Of a stretch of 13,317 nucleotides of DNA, positions 5,465-13,317 are shown in pieces; position 1 is the stretch's first letter, and every line of letters starts with the position of its first letter. The position numbers and the translations under genes were made by a program. Source of the stretch: Anaerolineales bacterium UBA6663 (GTDB taxonomy: Bacteria > Chloroflexota > Anaerolineae > Anaerolineales > UBA6663); NCBI GenBank assembly GCA_002455335.1, contig DKKP01000206.1, forward strand, positions 242-13,558. The letters run 5' to 3'. A model generated the notes under the pieces. It made no database searches and was not told the origin of the DNA. It worked only from the letters and a program-made list of their open reading frames with translations.

Positions 5465-6430
5465 ATGGTGCGCATGGCTCGCTATCAAATCCTCTCACTG
5501 GACGGCGGCGGGATCCGGGGCGTGTTGAGCGCCGTCCTGCTCTCGCGCCTGGCGCAGGCCGAGCCGCGATTGCTGCGCCAGGTCGATCTGTACGCCGGGA
5601 CGTCGACCGGGGCCGTGCTGGCGCTTGGTCTGGCCGCCGGGCTCGACCCCGAACAGCTCGTCGCTCTGTATCGCGAACACGGGCGAGACGTGTTCGCGGA
5701 CACCGCGATCGACAACTTCCGTGACCTCGGCAACTTCGTCGGAGCTCAATACAGCGCCGCGAACTTCAAACGCCTGTTGATCAGGCATTTTGGCGACAAG
5801 CGTCTGCGCGACATCGCGCCGCGCGTGCTTGTGGCGACGTTCGATCTGGACAACGAAGCTTTCGATCCGCAGTCCTTTCGCACCTGGAAGCCCAAGTTCT
5901 TTCACAACTTCCCGGGCGCCGACTCCGATGGCGCCGAGCGCGTCGTGGATGTCGCGCTGCGTTCGACGGCGGCGCCCACGTACTTCCCTGTCTATCAGGG
6001 CTACATCGATGGCGGCGTGGTCGCCAATAACCCGGCGATGTGCGCTGTGGCTCAGGCGCTGAGCACGGCTCGGCTGACCGCGCGACCCACAGGCGGTGCC
6101 GCAGCGAGCCGAACCGTTCGCCTCGAGGATCTGGCCGTGCTCTCGATCGGCACAGGTCGCGCGCCGCAGCATATCGCCGGGCAAAGCGCCGATTGGGGCC
6201 TTTCCCAATGGGCCAGGCCCGTGATCGACATCATGATCAACGGCGGTGTTGACGTCGTCGACTATCAGGCTGCGCACCTGTTGGGCGGCCGCTACCTGCG
6301 CCTCAACCCGCGCCTCGACAGCAACATCCCGCTCGACGCCGTCGAGGCCGTGCCCGCGCTTGTGACCCTGGCCGAATCGATCGAGCTCGGGCCTGCGCTG
6401 GATTGGATCCGCCAGGCGTTTCTGCGCTGA
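5465..6430 (+). CDS. Patatin-like phospholipase
   Basis: Patatin-fold serine hydrolases cleave acyl chains from membrane lipids with a Ser-Asp dyad. All three family motifs are present in this 321-residue protein: the oxyanion glycine loop D13-G-G-G-I-R-G19, the nucleophile elbow G45-T-S-T-G49 with catalytic Ser47, and D182-G-G with catalytic Asp182 in YIDGGVVANNPA. No signal peptide or membrane helix is visible, so the enzyme is probably cytoplasmic and acts at the inner leaflet. The length is normal for bacterial patatins. ATG 5474 (MARYQILSLDGGG) is an equally likely start, being closer to the usual N-terminus. No cyclic-oligonucleotide synthase or other defence partner is adjacent, so assignment to a CBASS-like system is not supported. 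A lipid turnover role is inferred from the family only. Confidence 0.93.
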   Translation: MVRMARYQILSLDGGGIRGVLSAVLLSRLAQAEPRLLRQVDLYAGTSTGAVLALGLAAGLDPEQLVALYREHGRDVFADTAIDNFRDLGNFVGAQYSAANFKRLLIRHFGDKRLRDIAPRVLVATFDLDNEAFDPQSFRTWKPKFFHNFPGADSDGAERVVDVALRSTAAPTYFPVYQGYIDGGVVANNPAMCAVAQALSTARLTARPTGGAAASRTVRLEDLAVLSIGTGRAPQHIAGQSADWGLSQWARPVIDIMINGGVDVVDYQAAHLLGGRYLRLNPRLDSNIPLDAVEAVPALVTLAESIELGPALDWIRQAFLR

Positions 6431-6555
6431 CGAACAGGCGACGGTAGACGGTAGCACAGCCCTGGCGCCTTCGTCATTCATCTTCAGTCGCCCATCCTCA
6501 CTATCAAAGGACTCTTCAAGGATCCGGGCCGCACCCAGGGCCGTACAGTGGCCGC

Positions 6556-8892
6556 ATGTTTACGGGACCCAATCGGATCGTCGGGCTGACGCTGGCGGGC
6601 CTGGCCGGATGTATCGTCGCGCCGTTCTTGCCGGTCTCGGTCTGGGCGTGGCTCGCTGCGGCCGGCCTGGCATTGCTTGCCGTGATGGTGACCCGGGGCG
6701 GGCGGGTTGCGCTTGCTGCGCTCGGGCTGGCGCTCGGCGGCGCGCGGACGGCCTGGGTGCAGCCCGGCGTGCCGACCGCCGATCAGGTGGCGTACCACAT
6801 CGACTCGACGCCCGTGACCCTCACCGGGCGGGTGCTGGCTGAGCCCGATGCGAAGGGTGATCGCACGCGGCTAAGGGTCTGGGTCGAGACGCTGACCACG
6901 TCCGAGGGCGCCGAACGTCGGGTGTCGGGTTGGGTACAGGTCACGGCTCAGCCGTTGTCGCCCGAGCGCCTTGCCTTCCTCAACGCCGGAGCCTGGGCGT
7001 ACGGCGATTCCGTCGTGATCACTGGCACGCTGCAGTCGCCCCCGCGGTTCGCGGATTTCGATTATCGAGCGTTCCTCGAACGTCAGGGTGTGTTAGCTGT
7101 CGTCCAGCCGGCAGAGGTCGTCTGGCTGGCAAGTGGCGGTGGCTTGGGCTGGGCGCGGACGGCGCTCGAGGTCAAGCAGGCGGCGCGCCAACGTCTCGCC
7201 ACGCTCTTCCCCGAACCGCACGCCGCCCTGTTACAGGGTGTCCTCCTCGGCGACGATAACGGCATCCCGCCGGAACTGGCGCATAGCTTCCGCACCACAG
7301 GCATCACCCATATCCTGGCGATCAGCGGTTTCAACATCGCCGTGATCGCGGGGCTGCTCCTTGCGTTGGTGAAGCGTGTGCTCAAGCCCGGGCCGGCCGC
7401 CGTGGTCGTCGCGCTGCTGCTGGGCGCTTACGCCTGGCTGGTGGGTGGGAGCGCCTCGGTCGTGCGTTCGACGCTCACGGCGGTGCTTGGGCTCACGGCC
7501 GAACGACTCGGTCGGCGCAACGACGGCTTTCGAGGCCTGGCGGTCGCCAGCCTGGCGATGGCGGCCTGGGATCCGGCCGTGGTGTGGGACGTGGGCTATC
7601 AACTGAGCGCTGGCGCGACGGTCGGCCTGATCCTGTACACCGAACCCTTCCAGAAACGTGGTACGGCGGCGCTGGCGCGGATCATGCCGGCGGCGTGGGC
7701 CGAGCGCGTGGCCGGCGTGGTGGGCGAGGGGATCTTCGGCTCGCTGGCGGCCCAACTCACCACGCTGCCCCTGATCCTGTTCTACTTTCAGAACCTCTCG
7801 CTGGCCTCGCTGCCGGCCAACGCCTTCATCCTGCCGGCGCAGCCCGCGGTCATGGTCGTGGGCGGCGCGGCGCTGCTCGTCAGCCTGATCTGGCAACCGG
7901 CCGGGCAGGCCGTGGCCTGGCTGGCCTGGCCGTTCACGGCCTACACGATCGGCCTGTCGAACCTGTTTGCGCAGTTGCCGTTGGCCTTGATCAGTGTCGA
8001 CATGCCCGGGATCGCAGGGCTTGTCGTGTATTACGTGGGCCTTGGGGCGCTGACCTGGTGGACGCGCCAGCCGGCCGAGGCGCGCCCGTCCTGGCTGCCG
8101 GGGCTGGGTCAGCCGGCCCGCTGGATGACCCTTGTCGGCGCGGGAGCGCTGGGACTTTGGGGCTGGTCGGCCTTCTGGAGAGCGCCACAGCCTGGCACAA
8201 CCCGCGTCACGATCCTGGCGTTGGGCACAGGCCTGGCGAGCCTGATCGAGACGACCGATGGCGCGCGGATCCTGATCGATGCCGGCCCGCCCGGGCTGGC
8301 GTCGGCGCGCGCGCTCGATGCAAGGCTGCCGCCCTTCGACCGTCGCCTGCACGGCCTGCTGCTCACCGCGGGCGAGGAAGAACGAATCGGTGGGCTGGTC
8401 GACCTGGTGGGGCGCTATCACATCGCTGCAGCCTGGGCTCCGCCTGAAGCACAGGCCGCGGACCCGTGGATCGAGGCCCGACCGGCCCTGGCTGAGTCCG
8501 GCGCCCGGCTGGCCGGCGATGCCGGATCGATCATGTTGGCCGAGACGGCGACCCTGGCCCTGACACCTCAGGGGCCGGTCTTTGATTGGCGCCAGGCGCG
8601 CATCCAGTGGGTGACAAGTGAGATAGACGCGGCTCACACCGGCGCGGCTCACGTGCTCGTCGTCGCAGCAACGCTTGAACCGCTCGCGCTTGCGGACGCG
8701 ATCCTGTCGGCTAACCCGAGCGCCGTGATCGTACTGTCGCCGCCCGTCTCGCCGCCGCCCGAGCTCGAGGCGGCGCTGTCCGGGCGTGTGTTTCTGTCGC
8801 TCGAATTGCGCGGCGCCGTCACGCTTACCACCGACGGCGAGTTGCTATGGATCGAGACCGAGCGCGAGCCGACCGTCGTTGACCCACCCTGA
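6556..8892 (+). CDS. comEC: ComEC/Rec2 DNA-uptake channel protein with degenerate metallo-beta-lactamase-like domain
   Basis: ComEC carries single-stranded DNA across the cytoplasmic membrane during natural transformation. The 778-residue protein has the three usual parts: two or three N-terminal helices followed by a soluble OB-like domain (about 75-185), the multi-helix Competence domain with its hallmark T248-G-I-T-H-I-L-A-I-S-G258, and a C-terminal beta-lactamase-like domain from about 550. In that last domain the usual VGQGDS is LGTGLAS (556-562), ILIDAG (572-577) is kept, and the position of THPHADHIGG reads TAGEEERIGG (604-613), so all metal-binding His/Asp residues are replaced. The domain is probably folded but not a nuclease. 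Start ATG 6556 is the only in-frame choice; no ribosome site is evident. Other com genes are not in the window. Confidence 0.95.
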   Translation: MFTGPNRIVGLTLAGLAGCIVAPFLPVSVWAWLAAAGLALLAVMVTRGGRVALAALGLALGGARTAWVQPGVPTADQVAYHIDSTPVTLTGRVLAEPDAKGDRTRLRVWVETLTTSEGAERRVSGWVQVTAQPLSPERLAFLNAGAWAYGDSVVITGTLQSPPRFADFDYRAFLERQGVLAVVQPAEVVWLASGGGLGWARTALEVKQAARQRLATLFPEPHAALLQGVLLGDDNGIPPELAHSFRTTGITHILAISGFNIAVIAGLLLALVKRVLKPGPAAVVVALLLGAYAWLVGGSASVVRSTLTAVLGLTAERLGRRNDGFRGLAVASLAMAAWDPAVVWDVGYQLSAGATVGLILYTEPFQKRGTAALARIMPAAWAERVAGVVGEGIFGSLAAQLTTLPLILFYFQNLSLASLPANAFILPAQPAVMVVGGAALLVSLIWQPAGQAVAWLAWPFTAYTIGLSNLFAQLPLALISVDMPGIAGLVVYYVGLGALTWWTRQPAEARPSWLPGLGQPARWMTLVGAGALGLWGWSAFWRAPQPGTTRVTILALGTGLASLIETTDGARILIDAGPPGLASARALDARLPPFDRRLHGLLLTAGEEERIGGLVDLVGRYHIAAAWAPPEAQAADPWIEARPALAESGARLAGDAGSIMLAETATLALTPQGPVFDWRQARIQWVTSEIDAAHTGAAHVLVVAATLEPLALADAILSANPSAVIVLSPPVSPPPELEAALSGRVFLSLELRGAVTLTTDGELLWIETEREPTVVDPP

Positions 8893-9005
8893 GCGCCCAT
8901 CCAGTTTGGAAGATCCGGCTTGTTCGGAGCCGCGCTCGAACCAGGCGGACAACTCGCCGTGGACACGCCGTCTTGGCAAATCGGCTTGAAGCGGTGAAAT
9001 TGGTT

Positions 9006-9038
9006 TATACTCGCGGCACCAACTTGCCGTCGAGGAGG
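9006..9038 (+). promoter_or_regulatory. Probable -10 box and strong ribosome site of the ABC importer operon
   Basis: TATACT (9006-9011) is a good -10 box 33 bases before the start codon, but no good -35 lies at 16-18 bases (TTGAAG is only 14 bases away). GAGGAGG (9032-9038) five bases before ATG 9044 is a near-ideal Shine-Dalgarno, in keeping with high expression of a binding protein. There is no other gene signal in the 151 bases after comEC. Confidence 0.5.
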
Positions 9039-9043
9039 AACCG

Positions 9044-10771
9044 ATGAAGAAGGTCCGGGCACTACTCCAGGCCAGCGTGCTGGCCAGCCTGATCCTCACA
9101 GCCTGCGCAGGGCCTGCGGCGCCGACCGCTGCCCCGAGTGAAGGCACCACTGCTCCCGCGACGGAGCCCACGACCGCGCCCGCCACAGGCGGTGACACCG
9201 AACCCTCGGAGCTGCGCATCGCCTGGGGGCAGGATCCTGACACGCTCAACCCCGCATACTCGTTCCTGGCCGTCTCCTACACGGTCTTCGACCTGATGTA
9301 CAGCTCGCTCGTCAAGGAGGGGCCCAACGGCGAGTACTACGGCGATCTCGCCGAGACCTGGGAGGTCTCCGACGACGGTCTGACCTGGACGTATACCCTC
9401 AGGCCGAACATCGTCTTCCACGACGGCACGCCGCTTGTCGCCGAGGACGTCGCCTGGATCATCAACACCATCAAGGACGACCCGGAGGGCTGGGCGGCGC
9501 TCAACAGCTACACAGCCGGCTTTGTCGAAGCCACGGCGCCCGATGCCGGAACCGTCGTCATCACGACCGATTACCCGATCTCGAACATGAACTACCGGGT
9601 CTCGGTGCTGTACGCGGTCAAGCGCGCGGATTTCGAGGGCTTCGCCAGCGCCGAGGAGCTGCAGAACTTCACGAACGCCGAGGGCATCGGCACAGGCGCG
9701 TATAAGCTGGTGACCTACGACACCGATCAAGGCGTCGTGATCATGGAGGCGAACGCTGATTTCTACGCGGGCGCGCCGGCCATCGACCGCCTGATCTTCC
9801 AGACCTTCGACAGCGGCGACGCCCAGGTGCAGGCCTTCCGCGCGGGCGACGTCGACCTGCTCTACGACGTCCCGAGCACGGCCGTCGAGACGGTGCGCGG
9901 TATCGCGGGCACGACTGTGGTGCAGCGCCCGACGCGCGGCTTTACCGAACTGATCGTCAACGCCACCCTGCCAGACAACGACCCGGCGCCGACGGGCAAC
10001 CCGGCCCTGGCCGATCTGGCCGTCCGGCAGGCGATGTCGCATGCCATCAACAAGCAGGATATCGTCGACATCGTCTGGCAGGGCCTCGCCCGGCCGGAGT
10101 GGTCGATCATCGCTCCGGCGTTCTCGGGCGGCTTCTACCACAACGACTCGATCACGGACCATGCCTTCAGCCTCGACAGCGCCCGTGAGGTGCTCGACGC
10201 GGCCGGCTGGGTCCCGAGTTCCGACGGCGTCCGCGAGAAGGACGGCATGCGGCTGGAGTTCCGGCTCGAGTTCGACGCCGACTCCGACAGCTATCCACGC
10301 ATCGCCGACCTGATCGCCACGAATTTCCGCGAAGTCGGCATGGAGGCCACACCGGCAGCCGTCGACTCCGATACGCTCATCGCGCGCACGACCGGCGTCG
10401 GTGACTTCGACCTGGTGATCTGGGGCTGGGGCGGCAGCGATCCGGATCCCGATTTCATGCTCAGCATCATGACCTGCGGGCAATTCGTCTCGGGTGGCTG
10501 GAGCGACAGCGGCTACTGCAACGAGGAGTACGACATGCTGTACGCCGAGCAGCAGGCCGCGCTCGACCCGGCCGAGCGCCAGCGGATCATTCACGAGATG
10601 CAGGCGCTGCTCTTCCGCGATCTGCCTTACATCGTTCTCACCAACGAGGATTCGGTCCAGGCCTATCGCAGCGACCTGTTCACGGGTTTCCCGGATTACA
10701 CGGCCGATTCGACCTATGGGCTCGGCCTGACCGACGCGTACGTGTTGCGCCAGGCGCAGCCCGTACCCTAG
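9044..10771 (+). CDS. ABC importer substrate-binding lipoprotein, family 5 (oligopeptide/dipeptide type)
   Basis: This is the extracytoplasmic receptor of the ABC importer encoded downstream. The 575-residue protein begins with a lipoprotein signal: K2-K-V-R5, a hydrophobic core and the lipobox L18-T-A-C21, so Cys21 would be lipid-anchored. A Thr/Ala/Pro-rich tether (about 22-53) leads to the SBP_bac_5 fold, recognised by PDTLNPAYS, the block around 110-131 (DDGLTWTYTLRPNIVFHDGTPL), GIGTGAYKLV, DIVWQGLARP and a C-terminal LFRDLPYIVLTNED. Family members bind peptides, nickel or other small ligands; the sequence does not settle which. It is the first gene of the operon, with a strong ribosome site. 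A hairpin follows it, as often found where binding protein is made in excess over the permeases. Confidence 0.95.
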   Translation: MKKVRALLQASVLASLILTACAGPAAPTAAPSEGTTAPATEPTTAPATGGDTEPSELRIAWGQDPDTLNPAYSFLAVSYTVFDLMYSSLVKEGPNGEYYGDLAETWEVSDDGLTWTYTLRPNIVFHDGTPLVAEDVAWIINTIKDDPEGWAALNSYTAGFVEATAPDAGTVVITTDYPISNMNYRVSVLYAVKRADFEGFASAEELQNFTNAEGIGTGAYKLVTYDTDQGVVIMEANADFYAGAPAIDRLIFQTFDSGDAQVQAFRAGDVDLLYDVPSTAVETVRGIAGTTVVQRPTRGFTELIVNATLPDNDPAPTGNPALADLAVRQAMSHAINKQDIVDIVWQGLARPEWSIIAPAFSGGFYHNDSITDHAFSLDSAREVLDAAGWVPSSDGVREKDGMRLEFRLEFDADSDSYPRIADLIATNFREVGMEATPAAVDSDTLIARTTGVGDFDLVIWGWGGSDPDPDFMLSIMTCGQFVSGGWSDSGYCNEEYDMLYAEQQAALDPAERQRIIHEMQALLFRDLPYIVLTNEDSVQAYRSDLFTGFPDYTADSTYGLGLTDAYVLRQAQPVP

Positions 10772-10782
10772 CACGGTGGAAC

Positions 10783-10820
10783 GGGCTGCGGCCGGTCCGG
10801 TGAAACGCTGGCCGCAGCCC
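10783..10820 (+). repeat. Intercistronic hairpin between binding-protein and permease genes
   Basis: GGGCTGCGGCC (10783-10793) and GGCCGCAGCCC (10810-10820) are exact 11-base complements around a 16-base loop, and no T-run follows. The hairpin starts 12 bases after the binding-protein stop and ends 11 bases before the permease ATG. By analogy with other ABC operons it may protect the upstream message and lower downstream expression. Confidence 0.75.
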
Positions 10821-10831
10821 CGTCCAACGCC

Positions 10832-11809
10832 ATGACCCGCACCGACGTCATCCTGCGCAAGTTCGCACTCGCTGCGGTGACCATCGCCGTGGTGGTGCTG
10901 TTGAACTTCATCCTCTTTCGGGTGCTCCCGGGCGATCCGGTGCGCGCCGTCATCGGGCGCGGCGTGCGCATCTCGGCCGAGACCCAGGCCGCGTTACGCG
11001 TGCAGTTTGGGCTCGACAAGCCGGTCTTCCCCGATCAGTTCATCGACACCCTCGGCCAGTGGGCCCAGGGCAACCTGGGCGTCTCGTGGAGCCAGCGCCG
11101 GCCGGTGGCCGAGGTGCTCGTGGCCAAGCTGGGCAACACGCTGCTGCTCATCACGGCCGGCCAGCTGCTGTCGATCATCCTGGGCGTCGGCCTCGGCCTG
11201 CTGGCCGGCTGGCGACGCAAGACCGCGCTCGACGTCGGAGCCCTGACCTTTTCGCTGATCACGTGGGCTACGCCGACCTTCTGGCTGGGCATCATCCTGC
11301 TCGTCGCGGGCTCGGCCTGGCTCGGCCTGCCGACCGCGGGCTCGCGCGACCCGGGCAACGTCGGCAAGCCCATGCTCGAAGTGCTCCCCGACATCGCCGA
11401 ACACCTGATCCTGCCGACGTTGACCTTCACGCTCGTCTATCTCGGGCAGTACATGCTGATCATGCGCTCCTCGGTGCTCGAGGTGCTCAGCGAGGACTAC
11501 ATCCTCACCGCCAAGGCCAAGGGGCTCACCGTCTGGCAGACGTTGACGCGACACGCGCTGAAGAACGCGCTTCTGCCCGTGGTCACCCTGATCGCACTCA
11601 ACCTCGGGTTCACGGTCGCGGGCGCGATCTACATCGAGACCGTGTTCTCTTACGACGGCCTGGGCCGGTTGTTTCAGGAGGCGCTCAACCGGCAGGATTA
11701 TCCGCTGCTGCAGGGGGCCTTCCTGCTCCTGGCCGTGGCCGTGGTCGGCTCGAACCTGCTGGCCGATCTGATCTACGCCTATCTCGACCCACGAGTAAAG
11801 ACGACATGA
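10832..11809 (+). CDS. ABC importer permease, DppB/OppB type
   Basis: This inner-membrane subunit forms half of the translocation pore. The 325-residue length and layout are typical of the DppB/OppB family: an N-terminal helix (VTIAVVVLLNFILFRVLPGDPV), the periplasmic segment with LRVQFGLDKP and GNLGVSW, then five more hydrophobic segments. The cytoplasmic EAA loop that docks on the ATPase lies at about 222-250 (YILTAKAKGL through the LLPVV). The ATG at 10832 gives the normal family N-terminus, yet no Shine-Dalgarno is seen because the preceding bases are the 3' arm of the hairpin and a C-rich spacer. Translation may therefore be weak. It is followed after 10 bases by the partner permease. 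Confidence 0.95.
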   Translation: MTRTDVILRKFALAAVTIAVVVLLNFILFRVLPGDPVRAVIGRGVRISAETQAALRVQFGLDKPVFPDQFIDTLGQWAQGNLGVSWSQRRPVAEVLVAKLGNTLLLITAGQLLSIILGVGLGLLAGWRRKTALDVGALTFSLITWATPTFWLGIILLVAGSAWLGLPTAGSRDPGNVGKPMLEVLPDIAEHLILPTLTFTLVYLGQYMLIMRSSVLEVLSEDYILTAKAKGLTVWQTLTRHALKNALLPVVTLIALNLGFTVAGAIYIETVFSYDGLGRLFQEALNRQDYPLLQGAFLLLAVAVVGSNLLADLIYAYLDPRVKTT

Positions 11810-11819
11810 GGCGAACCGC

Positions 11820-12821
11820 GTGAGACAGCTCGGAACCTTCTGGCGCGCCTTCCGCCGCAACGGCACAGGTATGCTCGGCCTGTTTCTGCTGGTCGTCTCG
11901 GTCGTGCTCGCGGTCGGGGCGCCGTGGCTCTCGCCGCATGGCCCGACCGACACCATGCGCGACCCGGTCACCAACCGGGTGCTGCTCTTCGCGCCCCCCA
12001 CGGTGCATGGCCCACTCGGGACCGACGACGCCGGGCGCGATATCTGGACCCTGTTGACCTATGGCGCGCGCATCTCGCTCTCGATCGGGTTCCTGGCCGG
12101 CGTGTTGTCGATCGCGGTCGGGAGCACGGTCGGGATCGTGGCCGGGTATTTCGGTGGCTGGGTCGACAACGCCCTGATGCGCGTCACCGACGTCTTGCTG
12201 GTCATCCCCGACATCCCCCTGATCTTGATCTTGATCGCGGCCTTCCGACAGCTCGACCTCGGCGTCTCGCCACTCGTGCTGCTGGTGATGGTCATCGGTC
12301 TGCTGTACTGGTCGAGCACGGCGCGCCTGATCCGCGCGCAGGTGCTGTCGCTCAAGGAGCGCCAGTTCGTCCAGCGCGCGCTCGCGGTAGGCGCCGGGCA
12401 CTGGCACATCATCAATCGTCACATCCTGCCGCAGGTCATGCCCCTGATCGTGGCCAACACCGTGTTGGTCATGTCGACCGCGATCCTGGTCGAGTCGGGT
12501 CTCTCGTTCCTGGGCCTGGGCGACACCACGCAGCCCTCGTGGGGCACGATGATCAACTTCGCGTTCAGCCGCAACGCGGTCAGCAACGGCGCCTGGTGGT
12601 ATTACTTGCCGCCGGGCCTGGCGATCGTGTGGGTGACGCTCGGCTGTACGCTTGTGGGCAACGTGCTCGAGGAGATGCTCAACCCGCGGCTGACCCGACA
12701 CCATCTCGAGGGCGAGGCGGAGTTGCCGCGTCAGGCGGGGCGCGGCACGGCGCCGACCGAGCTGCTCGCGGCGCTGACCGGCAGGTCGCGCAACGGTGAG
12801 GATTCGGGAGACACGCGATGA
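11820..12821 (+). CDS. ABC importer permease, DppC/OppC type
   Basis: This is the second pore subunit. The 333-residue protein has the OppC-type N-terminal helix (MLGLFLLVVSVVLAVGAPWLSP), the periplasmic HGPLGTDDAGRDIW segment that is diagnostic of DppC/OppC, five further hydrophobic segments and an EAA loop at about 180-206 (ERQFVQRALAVGAGHWHIIN, then RHILP). After the conserved NPRLTR end it carries an extra hydrophilic tail of about 45 residues, longer than usual. The start is GTG 11820; GAGGCG, which overlaps the stop of the previous gene, serves as ribosome site, so translation is probably coupled. Its own stop overlaps the next start as ATGA. Confidence 0.95.
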   Translation: MRQLGTFWRAFRRNGTGMLGLFLLVVSVVLAVGAPWLSPHGPTDTMRDPVTNRVLLFAPPTVHGPLGTDDAGRDIWTLLTYGARISLSIGFLAGVLSIAVGSTVGIVAGYFGGWVDNALMRVTDVLLVIPDIPLILILIAAFRQLDLGVSPLVLLVMVIGLLYWSSTARLIRAQVLSLKERQFVQRALAVGAGHWHIINRHILPQVMPLIVANTVLVMSTAILVESGLSFLGLGDTTQPSWGTMINFAFSRNAVSNGAWWYYLPPGLAIVWVTLGCTLVGNVLEEMLNPRLTRHHLEGEAELPRQAGRGTAPTELLAALTGRSRNGEDSGDTR

Positions 12822-13317
12822 GCCTGCGGACGCCGCTCCTGCGGGTACGCGACCTGACCGTCGAGTTCAAGCTCGAGAGCGGGCCGCCCGCGCGTGCGCT
12901 CGAGTCGGTCTCGTTCGACGTGTATCCCGGCGAGACGCTCGGGCTGGTGGGCGAGTCGGGCTGCGGCAAGAGCACGACGCTCATGGCGCTGATGCGCCTC
13001 CTGCCGGTCGCCGGCAGGATCGCCACAGGTCAGGCCTGGTTCGAAGGTGAAGCCGGCCTGCACGATCTCTTTGCGCTCAGCGATGCCGAGATGCGCCGCG
13101 TGCGCTGGCGCGAGATCGCGATCGCGTTTCAGAGCGCCATGAACGCGCTCAACCCGGTCGAGACGGTGGGCGATCAGATCCGAGAGGCGATCCAGCTGCA
13201 TGAGGCAGTCGACCGCGCGACCTCCGACAAGCGCGTGGCCGCGTTGTTCGACCTCGTGGGCATCGCGCGCAGCCGCATCAACGACTATCCCCATCAGTTC
13301 TCGGGCGGGATGCGCCA
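12818..13317 (+). CDS. ABC importer ATPase, DppD/OppD type, 3' end cut off by window edge
   Basis: This is the motor subunit of the importer. The visible 166 residues contain the Walker A motif G45-E-S-G-C-G-K-S52, the Q-loop in AIAFQSAMNALNPV, and the first residues of the ABC signature (FSGGMR, 161-166), where the window ends. The Walker B motif and the C-terminal oligopeptide/dipeptide extension must lie beyond. FQ..MNALNPV after the Q-loop is characteristic of the peptide-transporter ATPases. ATG 12818 overlaps the permease stop as ATGA, and GGGAG seven bases upstream is its ribosome site, so it belongs to the same operon. A second ATPase (DppF/OppF type) would be expected next. Confidence 0.96.
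   Translation, partial: MSLRTPLLRVRDLTVEFKLESGPPARALESVSFDVYPGETLGLVGESGCGKSTTLMALMRLLPVAGRIATGQAWFEGEAGLHDLFALSDAEMRRVRWREIAIAFQSAMNALNPVETVGDQIREAIQLHEAVDRATSDKRVAALFDLVGIARSRINDYPHQFSGGMR

Noticed and set aside
5495..6481. 328-codon minus-strand open frame
   Set aside because: It is antisense to the patatin gene with its intact catalytic motifs, and it shows no recognisable domain.
6541..6556. TACAGT as a -10 box just before comEC
   Set aside because: It lies only six bases before the ATG and has no -35 partner, so it would require a leaderless transcript. Evidence is too weak to list.
5465..8892. Patatin plus comEC as a defence or CBASS-like cassette
   Set aside because: No cyclic-nucleotide synthase, sensor or regulator is adjacent. 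The genes are 125 bases apart, and ComEC is a DNA-uptake protein with no known link to patatin effectors.
9062..10774. 570-codon minus-strand open frame
   Set aside because: It is antisense to the binding-protein gene, which has clear domain motifs, a lipobox and a ribosome site. The antisense product is low-complexity Arg/Val/Gly/Asp.
1..13317. CRISPR arrays, insertion sequences, phage genes, attachment sites
   Set aside because: No regularly spaced repeats, transposase or integrase motifs, or terminal duplications were seen. The tRNA genes show no duplicated 3' fragment nearby.

Overview
This is a GC-rich bacterial chromosomal window that looks like a member of the Chloroflexota. That assignment is an inference. 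It rests on the zinc-ribbon plus laminin-G-like secreted-type domain protein, the protein signatures, and a transcription-terminating Leu T-box in a high-GC genome. No phage, insertion sequence or CRISPR array is visible.

Left part, minus strand (1-3726). A consensus-like sigma70 promoter (TTGACA, 17 bases, TATACT) fires into two tandem tRNA-Ala genes (anticodons CGC then GGC, 5 bases apart, no encoded CCA). Only 41 bases after the second tRNA, most of them a 12-bp hairpin, comes a complete T-box leader. It has a closed Stem I, an AGTA S-turn, a CTC (Leu) specifier, the AGGGTGGTACCGCG box and a competing terminator. It controls leuS (leucyl-tRNA synthetase), and a nucleoside-deaminase gene follows it by 5 bases and runs off the left edge. 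The region therefore reads as a translation-supply unit, with uncharged tRNA-Leu switching leuS on.

Middle part (3749-8892). A minus-strand zinc-ribbon/LamG-like protein is separated by a structured, roughly 300-base divergent intergenic region from a plus-strand protein of unknown function. A terminator follows that gene, then a stand-alone patatin-like phospholipase, then comEC, the DNA-uptake channel. In this ComEC the C-terminal metallo-beta-lactamase-like domain has lost every metal-binding histidine of its HxHxDH motif.

Right part, plus strand (9044-13317). An oligopeptide/dipeptide-type ABC importer operon begins here: lipoprotein substrate-binding protein, two permeases, and the start of the first ATPase, cut by the right edge just inside its signature motif. 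A hairpin between the binding-protein gene and the first permease probably lowers expression of the membrane part. The two downstream junctions show coupled translation (a Shine-Dalgarno in the preceding stop region, and an ATGA overlap).

No undescribed multi-gene system stands out. The most unusual items are the tRNA-Ala/Leu-T-box/leuS transcription unit with its extra leader hairpin, and the ComEC with a dead nuclease-like domain.
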